Positions 47,470-56,190 of a stretch of DNA of 64,000 bases are shown piece by piece. The stretch is taken from contig NZ_CP127174.1 of assembly GCF_030273315.1 (NCBI RefSeq), positions 2,046,001 to 2,110,000 of the forward strand, written 5' to 3'. The translations under genes and the position numbers were made by a program. The notes under the pieces were generated by a model. That model was not told the origin of the DNA. It saw only the letters and a program-made list of their open reading frames with translations, and did no database searches. This stretch comes from Natrialbaceae archaeon AArc-T1-2 (GTDB lineage Archaea > Halobacteriota > Halobacteria > Halobacteriales > Natrialbaceae). The first letter of the stretch is position 1. Each line of letters begins with the position of its first letter.

Positions 47470-48534
47470 CTATGCTATCACCCCAACGATGACGGCGGTG
47501 AGTACGAGATTCGCAAAGGACAACACGAGCATTCCCTTCCAGCCGATCTCGATGAGCTGGTCGACACGCACCCGCGGCAGCGCAGAGCGCAGCCACTGGG
47601 TGAGCAGGAACACCGCCCAGATCTTGATGAGGAACCAGACGATCCCCGGCAACACCGGACCTGCCGGCCCGCCCAGGAAGATCGTCGCGATGATCGCCCC
47701 GCCGAGGAAGATGTGTAAGAACTCTCCGAGGTAGATCAACACGAAGTACACCGAGGAGTACTCGGTCTGGTAGCCAGCGACGATCTCGGTCGGCGCTTCG
47801 GGTGTATCGAACGGGTTGCGCCCGACCTCGGCGAAGTTCGCCGCCAGGAACAACACGAACGCGAACGGGTTGACGATCGCGAACCACGCCGGGATCGTCA
47901 CGCCGGCGATCGTGAACAGCGGTTCGGCCTGAGCCTCGACGATCGTGCTCATCTGTAAGGAGCCGGCGAAGACGACGACCGACATCCCCGTCACCACGAG
48001 CGGGATCTCGTAGGCGACGTTCTGTGCGACCGCACGCAGCCCGCCCAAAAGCGAGTACTTGTTCGCCGAGGCGTAGCCGGCCATCACCAGTCCGATGCTC
48101 GCGATGCCGGCGACGGCGAAGACGTACGCCAGTCCGACTTCGGGGTCTGCCAGGTGGACGCCACTTCCCATCGGGATGACGGCAAAGCCGAGCATCGCCG
48201 AGCCGGCGACGACGATCGGCGCGAGATCGAAGGCGGGCCGGTCGGCGTTTTCGGGGATGATGTTCTCTTTCGCGAGCAACCGGACGGCGTCGGCGACGAT
48301 GATGAACAGTCCCCACGGGCCGACACGGTTGACCGCGATCCGGTCGGTAAAGGCGGCCGTGATCTTCCGTTTCGCCCACGGTCCGGCGACGCCGGTCATC
48401 GCGAGCATCAGGTTGCCGACGATGAACGCGGCGACGAACGCGGCGACCAGCTCGCCGGCGACGCCGTACTCGCCGAGTCCCGTGAGGTCGGCGATCCGTT
48501 CGGGCAACAGGTAGGTCTCCAGTGGCCCGACCAT
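47470..48534 (-). CDS. nuoH: NADH-quinone oxidoreductase-like complex subunit H
   Basis: A 354-residue membrane subunit with eight to nine helices that forms the quinone chamber with NuoB and NuoD. The conserved stretches RVGPWGLFIIVADAVRLLAKE, GLVMAGYASANKYSLLGGLRAVAQNVAYEIPL and NPFDTPEAPTEIVAGYQTEYSS are present. I prefer the ATG at 48534, which overlaps the nuoCD stop by one base (TGATG), over the adjacent GTG at 48537. Confidence 0.94.
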   Translation of the reverse strand: MVGPLETYLLPERIADLTGLGEYGVAGELVAAFVAAFIVGNLMLAMTGVAGPWAKRKITAAFTDRIAVNRVGPWGLFIIVADAVRLLAKENIIPENADRPAFDLAPIVVAGSAMLGFAVIPMGSGVHLADPEVGLAYVFAVAGIASIGLVMAGYASANKYSLLGGLRAVAQNVAYEIPLVVTGMSVVVFAGSLQMSTIVEAQAEPLFTIAGVTIPAWFAIVNPFAFVLFLAANFAEVGRNPFDTPEAPTEIVAGYQTEYSSVYFVLIYLGEFLHIFLGGAIIATIFLGGPAGPVLPGIVWFLIKIWAVFLLTQWLRSALPRVRVDQLIEIGWKGMLVLSFANLVLTAVIVGVIA

Positions 48535-50189
48535 CACCGATCCACCTCCCCGAGGACGATGTCGAGACTACCCAGCGAGGCGATCAGGTCCGGGATGTAC
48601 TCGCCTTCGGTCATCTCCTCGAGTGCCGAGAGGTTGTGGAAACACGGACTCCGGATCTTAAAGCGGGCCGGTTTGTCCGTTCCGTCGGCGCGCATGTAGA
48701 TTCCGAGTTCGCCTTTCGCAGCCTCGACGGCCCGGTAGATCTCCGTATCGGCGTCGGGCTTGAGCGTCCGGGGAACGTTCGCCTGGATCTCGCGGTCGTC
48801 TTCGGGCCACTCCTCGAGTAAGTCGAGACACTGCTCGATGATCTTCGCACTCTCTTCGACTTCCTGCATGCGCACGAGGACGCGAGAGTAGTTGTCCATC
48901 CCGTCCTCGGTGACGACGTTCCACGCCAAGTTCTCGTAGTAGCCGTAGGGATCGTCACGGCGTAGATCGATGTCGACGCCCGACCCGCGAGCAACGGGGC
49001 CCGTACAGCCGTACTGTTTGGCGACCTCGGGTTCGAGAATGCCGGTGTCGACACACCGGACCTGGAAGATCTCGTTCGAGGTGACTAGGTCGTTGTACTC
49101 GGTGACTTTCGCGGGAAGGTCGTCGAGGAAGTCACGAACTTTCTCGAAAAACTCCTCGCGTGGCTCTGGCAGGTCCCAGGCGACGCCACCGAGCCGGAAG
49201 TAGTTGAACATCAGCCGCTGGCCGGTGAGATCCTCTAAGATGTCCTGAACGACCTCGCGGTCGCGGAAGGCATACTGGAAGATCGCCGTGAAGTCGCCGT
49301 AGACGTCGAGTGCGAACGTCCCGAGCGCAAGCATGTGCGAAGCGATCCGACACAGCTCGGCGCTCATCGTCCGGATGATCTTGGCGTACTCGGGCACGTC
49401 GATGTCAGCCAGATCCTCCGCGGCCCGGGCGTAGGCCCACTCGTTCAACAGCCCGGCCGAGACGTAGTCCCACCGATCGGGGTAGGGCATGATCTGGTGA
49501 CGGTAGGTGCCCTGCTGGCACATCTGTTCTTCACAGCGGTGCAGGTAGCCGATGTCGGGGTCGACGTCGACGATGGCCTCGCCGTCGAGCGTCGCCTTCA
49601 CGTGGAGGACGCCGTGGGTCGCCGGGTGATGCGGACCGATGTTGAGAAACATCGTGTCCGACTCGGCGTCGTGGTGGTCGGGTTGGATCGGATTCGCGTG
49701 CTCGGTCAGCGTGACGATCTGGGGTTTTTCCTGATCGTACTCGAGCGAGAGGGGATGGCCCTGCCAGGTCTCGGGCAGGAGGATTCGCCGGAGGTCGGGA
49801 TGACCCTCGTACTCGATGCCGACGAGGTCGTAGGCCTCTCGTTCGGCCCAGTCTGCCGATCGGTACACCGGTTCGCCCGTCTCGCTTCTGGGATCGTCGA
49901 CCGACGTCGGCACGACGACGCTTACCTCCTGGGTCGGATCGGCGTACTTCTTGAGGTGGTAGATCGACTCGTAGCGATCGGCGTACTGCTGGGCGGTGAC
50001 ACACGAGAGATGATCGAACCCCGCCTCGTCTCGCAGGTCGAACAGAACGTCCTGGACTGTGTCGGGACGGATCACGAACCCTGGCGCGTTCAGGTGGTCG
50101 TCGCGTGCGAGCGCGCGATCGCCGAGCAGTGCCTCGAGTTCGTCCTCGGTCGTCTCGACCTGTCGCTTGCGCTCGAGTTCCGTGCTCAT
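48534..50189 (-). CDS. nuoCD: NADH-quinone oxidoreductase-like complex fused subunit CD
   Basis: A 551-residue fusion. The C domain spans about residues 1-160 (EREAYDLVGIEYEGHPDLRRILLP) and the D domain about 170-551, with HPATHGVLHVKATLDGE, EEQMCQQGTYRHQIMPYPDRWDYVS, and LTGQRLMFNYFRLGGVAWDLP. The C-terminal FKIRSPCFHNLSAL and DIVLGEVDR complete NuoD. The histidine of HPATHG and a downstream tyrosine bind quinone. ATGA overlaps occur at its start; a TGATG junction follows it. Confidence 0.95.
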   Translation of the reverse strand: MSTELERKRQVETTEDELEALLGDRALARDDHLNAPGFVIRPDTVQDVLFDLRDEAGFDHLSCVTAQQYADRYESIYHLKKYADPTQEVSVVVPTSVDDPRSETGEPVYRSADWAEREAYDLVGIEYEGHPDLRRILLPETWQGHPLSLEYDQEKPQIVTLTEHANPIQPDHHDAESDTMFLNIGPHHPATHGVLHVKATLDGEAIVDVDPDIGYLHRCEEQMCQQGTYRHQIMPYPDRWDYVSAGLLNEWAYARAAEDLADIDVPEYAKIIRTMSAELCRIASHMLALGTFALDVYGDFTAIFQYAFRDREVVQDILEDLTGQRLMFNYFRLGGVAWDLPEPREEFFEKVRDFLDDLPAKVTEYNDLVTSNEIFQVRCVDTGILEPEVAKQYGCTGPVARGSGVDIDLRRDDPYGYYENLAWNVVTEDGMDNYSRVLVRMQEVEESAKIIEQCLDLLEEWPEDDREIQANVPRTLKPDADTEIYRAVEAAKGELGIYMRADGTDKPARFKIRSPCFHNLSALEEMTEGEYIPDLIASLGSLDIVLGEVDR

Positions 50190-50890
50190 GGCGAATCAGC
50201 CCAGTTGTACCGCATGACGAGGTCATCCTCGTCGATCTCGTCCGCAAGTTTCTGTACCAGTTCGTCCTGGGGTAGGTCGCCGAACTCCTCGAGTTCGTAA
50301 GGTTTGACGACGACAGGCGAGGACTCGCCGTTTCGGACCCGCTCTTGCAGTTTGGCGACACCGTAGATGAGCGCCTCCGGTCGCGGCGGACAGCCGGGAA
50401 CGTGGATGTCGATCGGGATGATCTCCTCTGCGCCTTTGACGACGTTGTATCCTTTCTGGAAGGGGCCGCCGGAGATCGTACACGATCCCATCCCGACGAC
50501 GAACTTGGGTTCGGGCATCTGGTCGTAGACGCGTTTCATCCGCGGTCCGAACTTCGAGACGATCGTGCCGGGGACGATCATCACGTCGGCCTGTCGGGGC
50601 GAGGCACGCGGCACGCCCGCGCCGAAGCGGTCCAGGTCGTGTTTGATCGCGTACGTGTGAATCATTTCGATGCTGCAGCAGGCGATCCCGAACTGCAGCA
50701 TGAACATCGAGTTGCCCCGGACCCAGTTCATGAACGTGTCGAACTTGGTGAGAATGAACGGCGACGAGCCGAAGGCCTCCCGAAGTTTGGAGTTGAACCG
50801 GTCGTCGGGCCCCTCGCCGATGCGAGCGTCTCGCGTCTGTGTCCCAGGGTCGGTACTGTCGTAGATGTCCTGGCGTGGTTCGTTACTCAT
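50186..50890 (-). CDS. nuoB: NADH-quinone oxidoreductase-like complex subunit B
   Basis: A 234-residue subunit holding cluster N2, the electron donor to quinone. The vicinal C71-C72 occur in FGIACCSIEMIH; the others are in GMGSCTISGGPF and VPGCPPRPEALIYG. N-terminal and C-terminal acidic extensions are haloarchaeal features. It overlaps both nuoA and nuoCD by four bases. Confidence 0.95.
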   Translation of the reverse strand: MSNEPRQDIYDSTDPGTQTRDARIGEGPDDRFNSKLREAFGSSPFILTKFDTFMNWVRGNSMFMLQFGIACCSIEMIHTYAIKHDLDRFGAGVPRASPRQADVMIVPGTIVSKFGPRMKRVYDQMPEPKFVVGMGSCTISGGPFQKGYNVVKGAEEIIPIDIHVPGCPPRPEALIYGVAKLQERVRNGESSPVVVKPYELEEFGDLPQDELVQKLADEIDEDDLVMRYNWADSP

Positions 50891-51294
50891 GGTCTATCAG
50901 CCTCCAGATCGACCTGACGGGGGCTCTGTGCCCACTGTACTGCACCGTTGCGCCACGCCCACGCGAGCCCAACGACGAGGATGGCGACGAACAACAACAT
51001 CGGTCCGAGGGCAGACAGGAGTCCGACTTCCTCGACAGCATCCGCGTAGACGACCGCCCACGGAAACAACAGGACGGTCTCGATGTCGAAGACCACGAAG
51101 AGAAGTGCAACCATGTAATACTGGATGTTAAAGCGGATGCGCGTCCCGCCGGTCGGCACCTCCCCGCTCTCGTAGGTGGCGCGTTTACTCGTTTCGGGGA
51201 CACTCGGCCGCAGGAGATACGATACCGCCATCATCCCGAGCGGTATCAGAAGCCCCACGAGCGCCAGCGCCCCGACGGCTATCCATTCGTTCAT
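50887..51294 (-). CDS. nuoA: NADH-quinone oxidoreductase-like complex subunit A
   Basis: A 135-residue protein with three helices; YESGEVPTGGTRIRFNIQYYMVALLFVVFDIETVLLFPWAV is the NuoA signature. It is the first gene of the 11-gene operon. The operon contains no nuoE, nuoF or nuoG. Confidence 0.94.
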   Translation of the reverse strand: MNEWIAVGALALVGLLIPLGMMAVSYLLRPSVPETSKRATYESGEVPTGGTRIRFNIQYYMVALLFVVFDIETVLLFPWAVVYADAVEEVGLLSALGPMLLFVAILVVGLAWAWRNGAVQWAQSPRQVDLEADRP

Positions 51295-51326
51295 CTCTGT
51301 ACCGTCCCGAAGTTGGCAATCCTCCC

Positions 51327-51333
51327 ATATAAG
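51327..51333 (-). promoter_or_regulatory. Promoter (TATA box) of the nuo operon
   Basis: ATATAAG on the plus strand reads CTTATAT on the minus strand, 33-39 bases before the nuoA ATG. This implies a leader of only a few bases. It is the clearest TATA element in the 175-base gap between purE and nuoA. Confidence 0.5.
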
Positions 51334-51469
51334 GGTTGATTCTTTTCGTTTTTGCTGGTATCGGCGTTGCTGGCCAATCTAGGTGGGAAACTATTATCCT
51401 ACTCGTTCAGGAGAATATTGCTAGCACTGACATATACTGCCAGGGACCCACACTCGGGCACCTGGACGG

Positions 51470-52105
51470 TCACTCGGAGAACTCGAGCGTTCCCCGGTCG
51501 TGCAGTTCCCGGGAGACATCGCCGACCTCGCCCTGCAGGCGCTCGTGGTAGGCCACCAGCCGTTCGCGGAGTTCGTCGTGCTGGCGAGCGAGAATCTGAG
51601 CGGCAGACAACGCGGCGTTGAACGACTTTCCTGCATCGACGGCGGTAAGCGGTGCACCCGTCGGCATCCCGATGACGCTGTCGACGGATTTCTCCTGGAC
51701 GGGGACGCCGATCACCGGCAGCGGGTACGCGATCGAGGCGGTCATGTTCGGCAGGTCGGCGGATTTGCCGCCCGCGCCGGCGATGATCACCTCAAGTCCG
51801 CGATCCGAAGCGGTTTCGGCGTAGGCGTACATCAGCCGCGGGGTACGGTGTGCGGAGGTGACGTACGTCTCGAAGGTAAAGCGGGCCTCGGGTGGATTCT
51901 CGAAGTCGGTCTGTTCCGCGAAGCCGAGTTCCTCGACGAAGGCGTCGTACGCCCCCCGGCGGCGGCCACCGGTCATCATCGTCTCGAGGTCCGAGTCGCT
52001 CCCCATGACGATTCCGACGTCGGGCGTCTCCTCGGTCGGCCGATCCTGCGTCGCTTCCTCGTGCAATCTGTCGATCAGGTCCGAAACGCTGTCTGGCACT
52101 GTCAT
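51470..52105 (-). CDS. purE: 5-(carboxyamino)imidazole ribonucleotide mutase
   Basis: A 211-residue PurE, class I because PurK is present. It converts N5-CAIR to CAIR in purine synthesis. The motifs are VGIVMGSDSDLETM, SAHRTPRLMYAY, IAGAGGKSADLPNM and IGVPV. I chose the ATG at 52105, preceded by GGAGTGA; a GTG at 52114 that overlaps the purK stop is an alternative. A haloarchaeal insert of about 20 residues follows the first motif (GGRRRGAYDAFVEE). Confidence 0.93.
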   Translation of the reverse strand: MTVPDSVSDLIDRLHEEATQDRPTEETPDVGIVMGSDSDLETMMTGGRRRGAYDAFVEELGFAEQTDFENPPEARFTFETYVTSAHRTPRLMYAYAETASDRGLEVIIAGAGGKSADLPNMTASIAYPLPVIGVPVQEKSVDSVIGMPTGAPLTAVDAGKSFNAALSAAQILARQHDELRERLVAYHERLQGEVGDVSRELHDRGTLEFSE

Positions 52106-52110
52106 CGTGG

Positions 52111-53274
52111 TCACTCCTCGGTGAAGGTGACGGCCGATCGTAGTTCGCGTGCGGTCTCAAGGGCGTCCTCGCGCGTCTCTTCGTCGCTTGCAGTCACCGT
52201 GACGTGACCCATCTTCCGCAGCGGCCGGGTCTCGCGTTTGCCGTACCAGTGGAGGTGTGCCCGGGAGGTCTCGAGGATGCGGTCCACGTTCGAAAGCGCG
52301 GCCGGTCGCTCGGTCTCGACGTCGCCGAGTAAGTTCGTCGAGGCGGTCGGCGACCGGAGTGCAGTCGAGGAAAGCGGCCACCCGAGGACGGCACGGACGT
52401 GCTGTTCGAACTGGGAGCTCACTGCGCCCTCGATGGTCCAGTGCCCGGAGTTGTGCGGTCGGGGTGCGATCTCGTTGAGGAGGATCTCGCCGTCGTCCGT
52501 CTCGAAGAACTCGATCCCGTACACCCCGCGGCCGTCCATCACCTCGAGGACGTCCTCGGCGACCTCGCGGACACGAGCGGTCGCCGCCTCGCTCGAGCGT
52601 GCGGGGACGATCGTCTCCCGGAGAATCTCGTCCTCGTGGACGTTCTCGCCGATCGGAAAGATCGCCGTCTCGTCGTCGCCCTTGACGGCGATCGCAGAGA
52701 TCTCGCGTTCGAAGTCGACGAACGCCTCGACCATCGCGGGGCCGGCGACGGACTCGAGGGCCGCCTCGGCCTCGGCTTTCGACTCGACGGGGACGTTGCC
52801 ACGGCCGTCGTAGCCGCCGGTGCGGGCTTTGAGCATCACCGGCGCGCCGTAGTCATCGATCGCCGTCCGGACGTCTCCGGCGTCTTCGACCGCCCGGAAC
52901 GGCGGGACCGGGATGCCGGCGTCGCGCAGTTCGCGTTTCTGGACGAGTTTGTCGTGGATCGTCTCGAGCGTGGCGGGCCTGGGGTGGACGGGGACGCCCT
53001 CGTCCTCGCTCACTCGCTCGAGGACCGTCTGGTCGGCGAGTTCGATCTCGAAGGTGAGGACGTCGGCCCGATCGGCGAGTTCGCGGATCTCGTTCTCGTC
53101 GTCGAAGCCGGCAACGATCTGGTCGCGGGCGACCGGCGCGGCGGGGCAGTCCGGCGTCGGATCGAGGACGATCACCTCGACGCCGAGTGGTCCGGCCGCC
53201 TCGGCGAGCATTCGGCCGAGCTGTCCGCCACCGACCACGCCCAGCGTCGGCCCGGGCGTCTCGAGCGTCGTCAT
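52111..53274 (-). CDS. purK: N5-carboxyaminoimidazole ribonucleotide synthase
   Basis: A 387-residue ATP-grasp enzyme, starting at the ATG at 53274; the open frame upstream is spurious. It carboxylates AIR to N5-CAIR with ATP and bicarbonate. Signatures are VVGGGQLGRMLAEAA, MLKARTGGYDGRGN, EISAIAVKGDD, and NEIAPRPHNSGHWTIEGAVSSQFEQH. It is followed directly by purE. Confidence 0.94.
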   Translation of the reverse strand: MTTLETPGPTLGVVGGGQLGRMLAEAAGPLGVEVIVLDPTPDCPAAPVARDQIVAGFDDENEIRELADRADVLTFEIELADQTVLERVSEDEGVPVHPRPATLETIHDKLVQKRELRDAGIPVPPFRAVEDAGDVRTAIDDYGAPVMLKARTGGYDGRGNVPVESKAEAEAALESVAGPAMVEAFVDFEREISAIAVKGDDETAIFPIGENVHEDEILRETIVPARSSEAATARVREVAEDVLEVMDGRGVYGIEFFETDDGEILLNEIAPRPHNSGHWTIEGAVSSQFEQHVRAVLGWPLSSTALRSPTASTNLLGDVETERPAALSNVDRILETSRAHLHWYGKRETRPLRKMGHVTVTASDEETREDALETARELRSAVTFTEE

Positions 53275-53298
53275 TAGACGACGGTTCCGGTCGGCGAC

Positions 53299-53306
53299 GC
53301 TTAAGG
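53299..53306 (-). promoter_or_regulatory. TATA box of purK-purE
   Basis: The minus strand reads CCTTAAGC 25-32 bases before the purK ATG at 53274, supporting that start and a leaderless operon. Confidence 0.45.
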
Positions 53307-53437
53307 ATTCCCAATCCGGGAGTTCCCGAGCCGCGTGCCTATGCTGCCATACTATCACTAACGTTCGTGTAGAATGCCGGGAGAGGGGGCGCTCTCGAGT
53401 GCGTTTCCCGGCTCGGGATCGGCCGAGAACGGTACCT

Positions 53438-53445
53438 CTTTTAGG
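53438..53445 (+). promoter_or_regulatory. TATA box of ribH-aminotransferase
   Basis: CTTTTAGG ends 22 bases before the ribH ATG at 53467, in a GC-rich divergent promoter region shared with purK. Confidence 0.45.
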
Positions 53446-53466
53446 CACCCACGCAACCGCTTTGGT

Positions 53467-53901
53467 ATGCCCACGCTCGGCCTGGTGGTCGCGGCGTTCA
53501 ACCGCCCGATCACCGAACAGATGGAGGTGCGGGCCCGCGAGGCCGCCGCCGACGCCGACGTCGAGATCGTGACGACGGTCCAGGTTCCGGGTGCGTACGA
53601 CGCCCCGCTGGCTGTGGACCGACTCGCCCGTCGCGACGGGATCGACGCCGTCGTCGTCGTCGGCTCGGTGATCACCGGTGACACCGACCACGACCAGGTG
53701 ATCACCCACGCCGCGGCCCAGCGACTCTCCGACGTGAGCCTAGAGCGTGATACGCCGGTCACTCTCGGCGTTACCGGTCCCGGCATGTCCGCCGCCGAGG
53801 CTCGCGAACGCGTCGAGAACGCGGCGACGGCTGTCGAAAGTGCGATCGATCTCGTCGAGGAGCTTCCGGATCCAGATCCAGATTTAGACACAGACCCATG
53901 A
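53467..53901 (+). CDS. ribH: 6,7-Dimethyl-8-ribityllumazine synthase
   Basis: A 144-residue enzyme starting at the ATG at 53467. It condenses the ribityl-diaminopyrimidinedione with dihydroxybutanone phosphate in riboflavin synthesis. Motifs are VAAFNRPITEQM, VPGAYDAPLA and VVVGSVITGDTDHDQVI, with the acid/base histidine in the last; TLGVTGPGMSAAEA follows. It forms an icosahedral or pentameric shell in other organisms. The tail is Asp/Pro-rich. It overlaps the next gene by four bases. Confidence 0.93.
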   Translation: MPTLGLVVAAFNRPITEQMEVRAREAAADADVEIVTTVQVPGAYDAPLAVDRLARRDGIDAVVVVGSVITGDTDHDQVITHAAAQRLSDVSLERDTPVTLGVTGPGMSAAEARERVENAATAVESAIDLVEELPDPDPDLDTDP

Positions 53902-55046
53902 CTATGGACTTTACCGACCGTGTCACCCGAGTCGAACCGTCCGCAACGCTTGCCATCTCCGCGCTTGCAACCGAACTCGAGAACGACGGCGTCGACGTCG
54001 TCGACCTCTCGGTCGGCGAACCCGACTTCCCGACGCCGGAGAACATCGTCGAGGCCGGCAAGGATGCGATGGACGCCGGCCACACCGGCTACACGACCTC
54101 CGCCGGCATCCTCGCATTGCGCGAGGCGATCGCCGAGAAACTCGCCGCCGACGGCCTCGAGCACACGACCGACGAGATCATCGTCACCCCCGGCGCGAAG
54201 CAGGCACTGTACGAGGTCGTCCAGGCGCTGGTCGACGAGGGCGACGAGGTCGTCTTGCTCGACCCCGCCTGGGTCTCCTACGAGGCGATGGTCAAGATGG
54301 CCGGCGGCGCGCTCACCCGCGTCGACCTCTCGACGTACGACTTCGCACTCGAGCCCGCCCTCGACGATCTCGAGAAAGTCGTCACCGACGAAACGACGCT
54401 GCTCGTCGTCAACTCGCCGTCGAACCCCACCGGCGCGGTCTACTCCGACGCCGCGCTCGAGGGCGTGCGCGACCTCGCCGTAGAACACGACGTCACGGTC
54501 GTCTCCGACGAGATCTACAAGGAGATCACCTACGGCGTTTCCCCCACGAGCCTCGGCACGCTCGAGGGGATGGCTGATCGCACCGTGACGGTAAACGGCT
54601 TCTCGAAGGCGTACTCGATGACCGGCTGGCGGCTCGGCTACTTCGCCGGTCCCGAAGAGCTCATCGACCAGGCCGGCAAGCTCCACAGCCACTCCGTCTC
54701 CTCGGCGGTGAACTTCGTCCAGCACGCCGGCATCGAGGCCCTAGAGAACACCGACGAGGCGGTCGAAGAGATGACCGCGGCGTTCGAGGACCGCCGTGAC
54801 CTCGTCGTCGACTTACTCGCCGACCACGGCGTCGACGTCGCCGTACCCGAGGGCGCGTTCTACATGATGGTGCCGGTCGCAGACGACGATCAGGCCTGGT
54901 GTGAGGGCGCACTCGAGGACGCCCACGTCGCCACCGTCCCGGGGAGCGCCTTCGGTACGCCCGGCTACGCGCGGATCTCCTACGCCGCGAGCGAGCAGCG
55001 CCTTCGAGACGGGGTCGAGCGGCTGGCCGAGGAAGGCTACCTGTGA
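53898..55046 (+). CDS. Class I pyridoxal-phosphate aminotransferase (aspartate aminotransferase-like)
   Basis: A 382-residue fold-type I aminotransferase. Substrate and PLP motifs are VGEPDFPTP, GYTTSAGILALREAIA, NSPSNPTGAVY, SDEIYKEITY, and the Schiff-base lysine in NGFSKAYSMTGWRLGY. The C-terminal YARISYA supplies the carboxylate-binding arginine. It belongs to the aspartate/tyrosine/aromatic group, so aspartate is the likely amino donor but the specificity is open. The ATG at 53898 overlaps the ribH stop; an ATG two codons on is also possible. Confidence 0.87.
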   Translation: MTMDFTDRVTRVEPSATLAISALATELENDGVDVVDLSVGEPDFPTPENIVEAGKDAMDAGHTGYTTSAGILALREAIAEKLAADGLEHTTDEIIVTPGAKQALYEVVQALVDEGDEVVLLDPAWVSYEAMVKMAGGALTRVDLSTYDFALEPALDDLEKVVTDETTLLVVNSPSNPTGAVYSDAALEGVRDLAVEHDVTVVSDEIYKEITYGVSPTSLGTLEGMADRTVTVNGFSKAYSMTGWRLGYFAGPEELIDQAGKLHSHSVSSAVNFVQHAGIEALENTDEAVEEMTAAFEDRRDLVVDLLADHGVDVAVPEGAFYMMVPVADDDQAWCEGALEDAHVATVPGSAFGTPGYARISYAASEQRLRDGVERLAEEGYL

Positions 55047-55125
55047 CGCCTTTCGCGTCGTAACCAACGCGATTCTGTCAGCGGTCGATACCGACGAATC
55101 CGTCCGATTCGAACGCCGACGAGGT

Positions 55126-55145
55126 GTCGGGTGTTCAATCCCGAC
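55126..55145. repeat. Hairpin-forming inverted repeat downstream of the aminotransferase
   Basis: GTCGGG (55126-55131) and CCCGAC (55140-55145) form a perfect 6-bp stem with loop TGTTCAAT. It is 80 bases past the aminotransferase stop. No U-run follows, so a role in termination is uncertain. Confidence 0.4.
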
Positions 55146-55246
55146 GGGTGTACGGACGGACGCGCAGATTCTGACGGTAGCGGCAGGCATATCGCGTTTT
55201 TCGACAGCCCGTCGGTCACCAGCTGGATATCGATCCCATCCGTGGA

Positions 55247-55252
55247 TTTATC
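55247..55252 (+). promoter_or_regulatory. TATA box of the histidine kinase gene
   Basis: TTTATC (in GGATTTATCC) lies 24-29 bases before the ATG at 55276, as expected for a leaderless transcript. Confidence 0.45.
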
Positions 55253-55275
55253 CGCATTGTCGATAACCATGGCCT

Positions 55276-56190
55276 ATGGAAACGGGAGGGCAGGGCTTCG
55301 CGCCGAGGACGATCGCCGGTGTCTACGCGGTCGGCGGTACGACGTGGATCCTGCTCTCCGATAGGGCGGTGGCAACGCTCGTCTCCGACCCCTCCCTGGT
55401 TGCGATCGCTCGGACGGTCAACGGCTGGGCCTTCGTCGCGTTCTCGACGGCCGTCATCTACGGACTCGCGGCACAGGATCGACGGTCTCTCGAGCGAACC
55501 GCCGACCGTCTCGATCGGGCGGTCCAGCAGACGAGCATTCTCCATCGAATCCTCCGACACAACCTCCGGAACACCTGCAACGTCATCCAGGGGAACGTCC
55601 AGCTGTTGCGCGAGCGCGGGGACGACCTCGACGACGAGTGCGTCGACGCGATCGAAGCACAGACGGACGCCCTCCTCGAGATCGCCGAGAAGACGCGACT
55701 GTTGCGTGGCGTCGCGAGCGACGATCCGCCGAAGGCGGTCACGGTCGACGTCGCGACCCTCGTCGACGACCGGGTCGACGCCGCCCGCGATCGGTTTCAA
55801 GAGGCCGAGTTCCGGGTCGAGACGCCGGCGCGTGCGCCCGCTCGCGTTCATCCGCGGATCGACACGGCGATCGACGAACTCCTCGAGAACGCCGTCGTTC
55901 ACGCCGACGACGAGCCCGTCATCGAGGTGTCCGTTCGGACGGGCACCGACGCCGTTGAACTCGCGATCACCGACGACGGTCCCGGCCTCCCCAGGATCGA
56001 ACGGGCCGTCCTCGAGGCGGACGTCGAACGACAGACGGTCCACTCCGAGGGGCTCGGGCTGTGGCTCGTCAGGACGATCGTCACCGAGGGAGGCGGCGAC
56101 GTACGCGTCGGAGGCGAGGATACGTCTGCCGGGGCCGTCGTCACCGTCGCGTTCGAGCCGCCCGGGGAGTCGAGCGACGGCTGGCTGTAG
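55276..56190 (+). CDS. Membrane-anchored sensor histidine kinase
   Basis: A 304-residue kinase. Two N-terminal transmembrane helices (about 10-30 and 40-65) have almost no extracellular loop. The dimerisation/phosphoacceptor domain follows, with H95 in ILRHNLRNTCN, the RHxLRN form common in haloarchaea. The ATPase domain has the N box DELLENAVVH, G1 DDGPGLP and G2 EGLGLWLV. No PAS, GAF or HAMP domain is present, so it senses membrane or internal cues. There is no cognate response regulator next to it. Its last 50 bases overlap the end of the opposing glycosyltransferase gene. Confidence 0.88.
   Translation: METGGQGFAPRTIAGVYAVGGTTWILLSDRAVATLVSDPSLVAIARTVNGWAFVAFSTAVIYGLAAQDRRSLERTADRLDRAVQQTSILHRILRHNLRNTCNVIQGNVQLLRERGDDLDDECVDAIEAQTDALLEIAEKTRLLRGVASDDPPKAVTVDVATLVDDRVDAARDRFQEAEFRVETPARAPARVHPRIDTAIDELLENAVVHADDEPVIEVSVRTGTDAVELAITDDGPGLPRIERAVLEADVERQTVHSEGLGLWLVRTIVTEGGGDVRVGGEDTSAGAVVTVAFEPPGESSDGWL

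Noticed and set aside
53275-53709. N-terminal extension of the purK frame
   Set aside because: The sequence before MTTLETPGPTLGVVGGGQ is shadow composition, overlaps the divergent ribH gene, and passes through a good TATA box.
55126-55145. Hairpin with TTCAAT in the loop, resembling a tRNA T-arm
   Set aside because: The loop is eight bases, the T-loop register does not fit the stem, and no acceptor, D or anticodon arms can be drawn around it.
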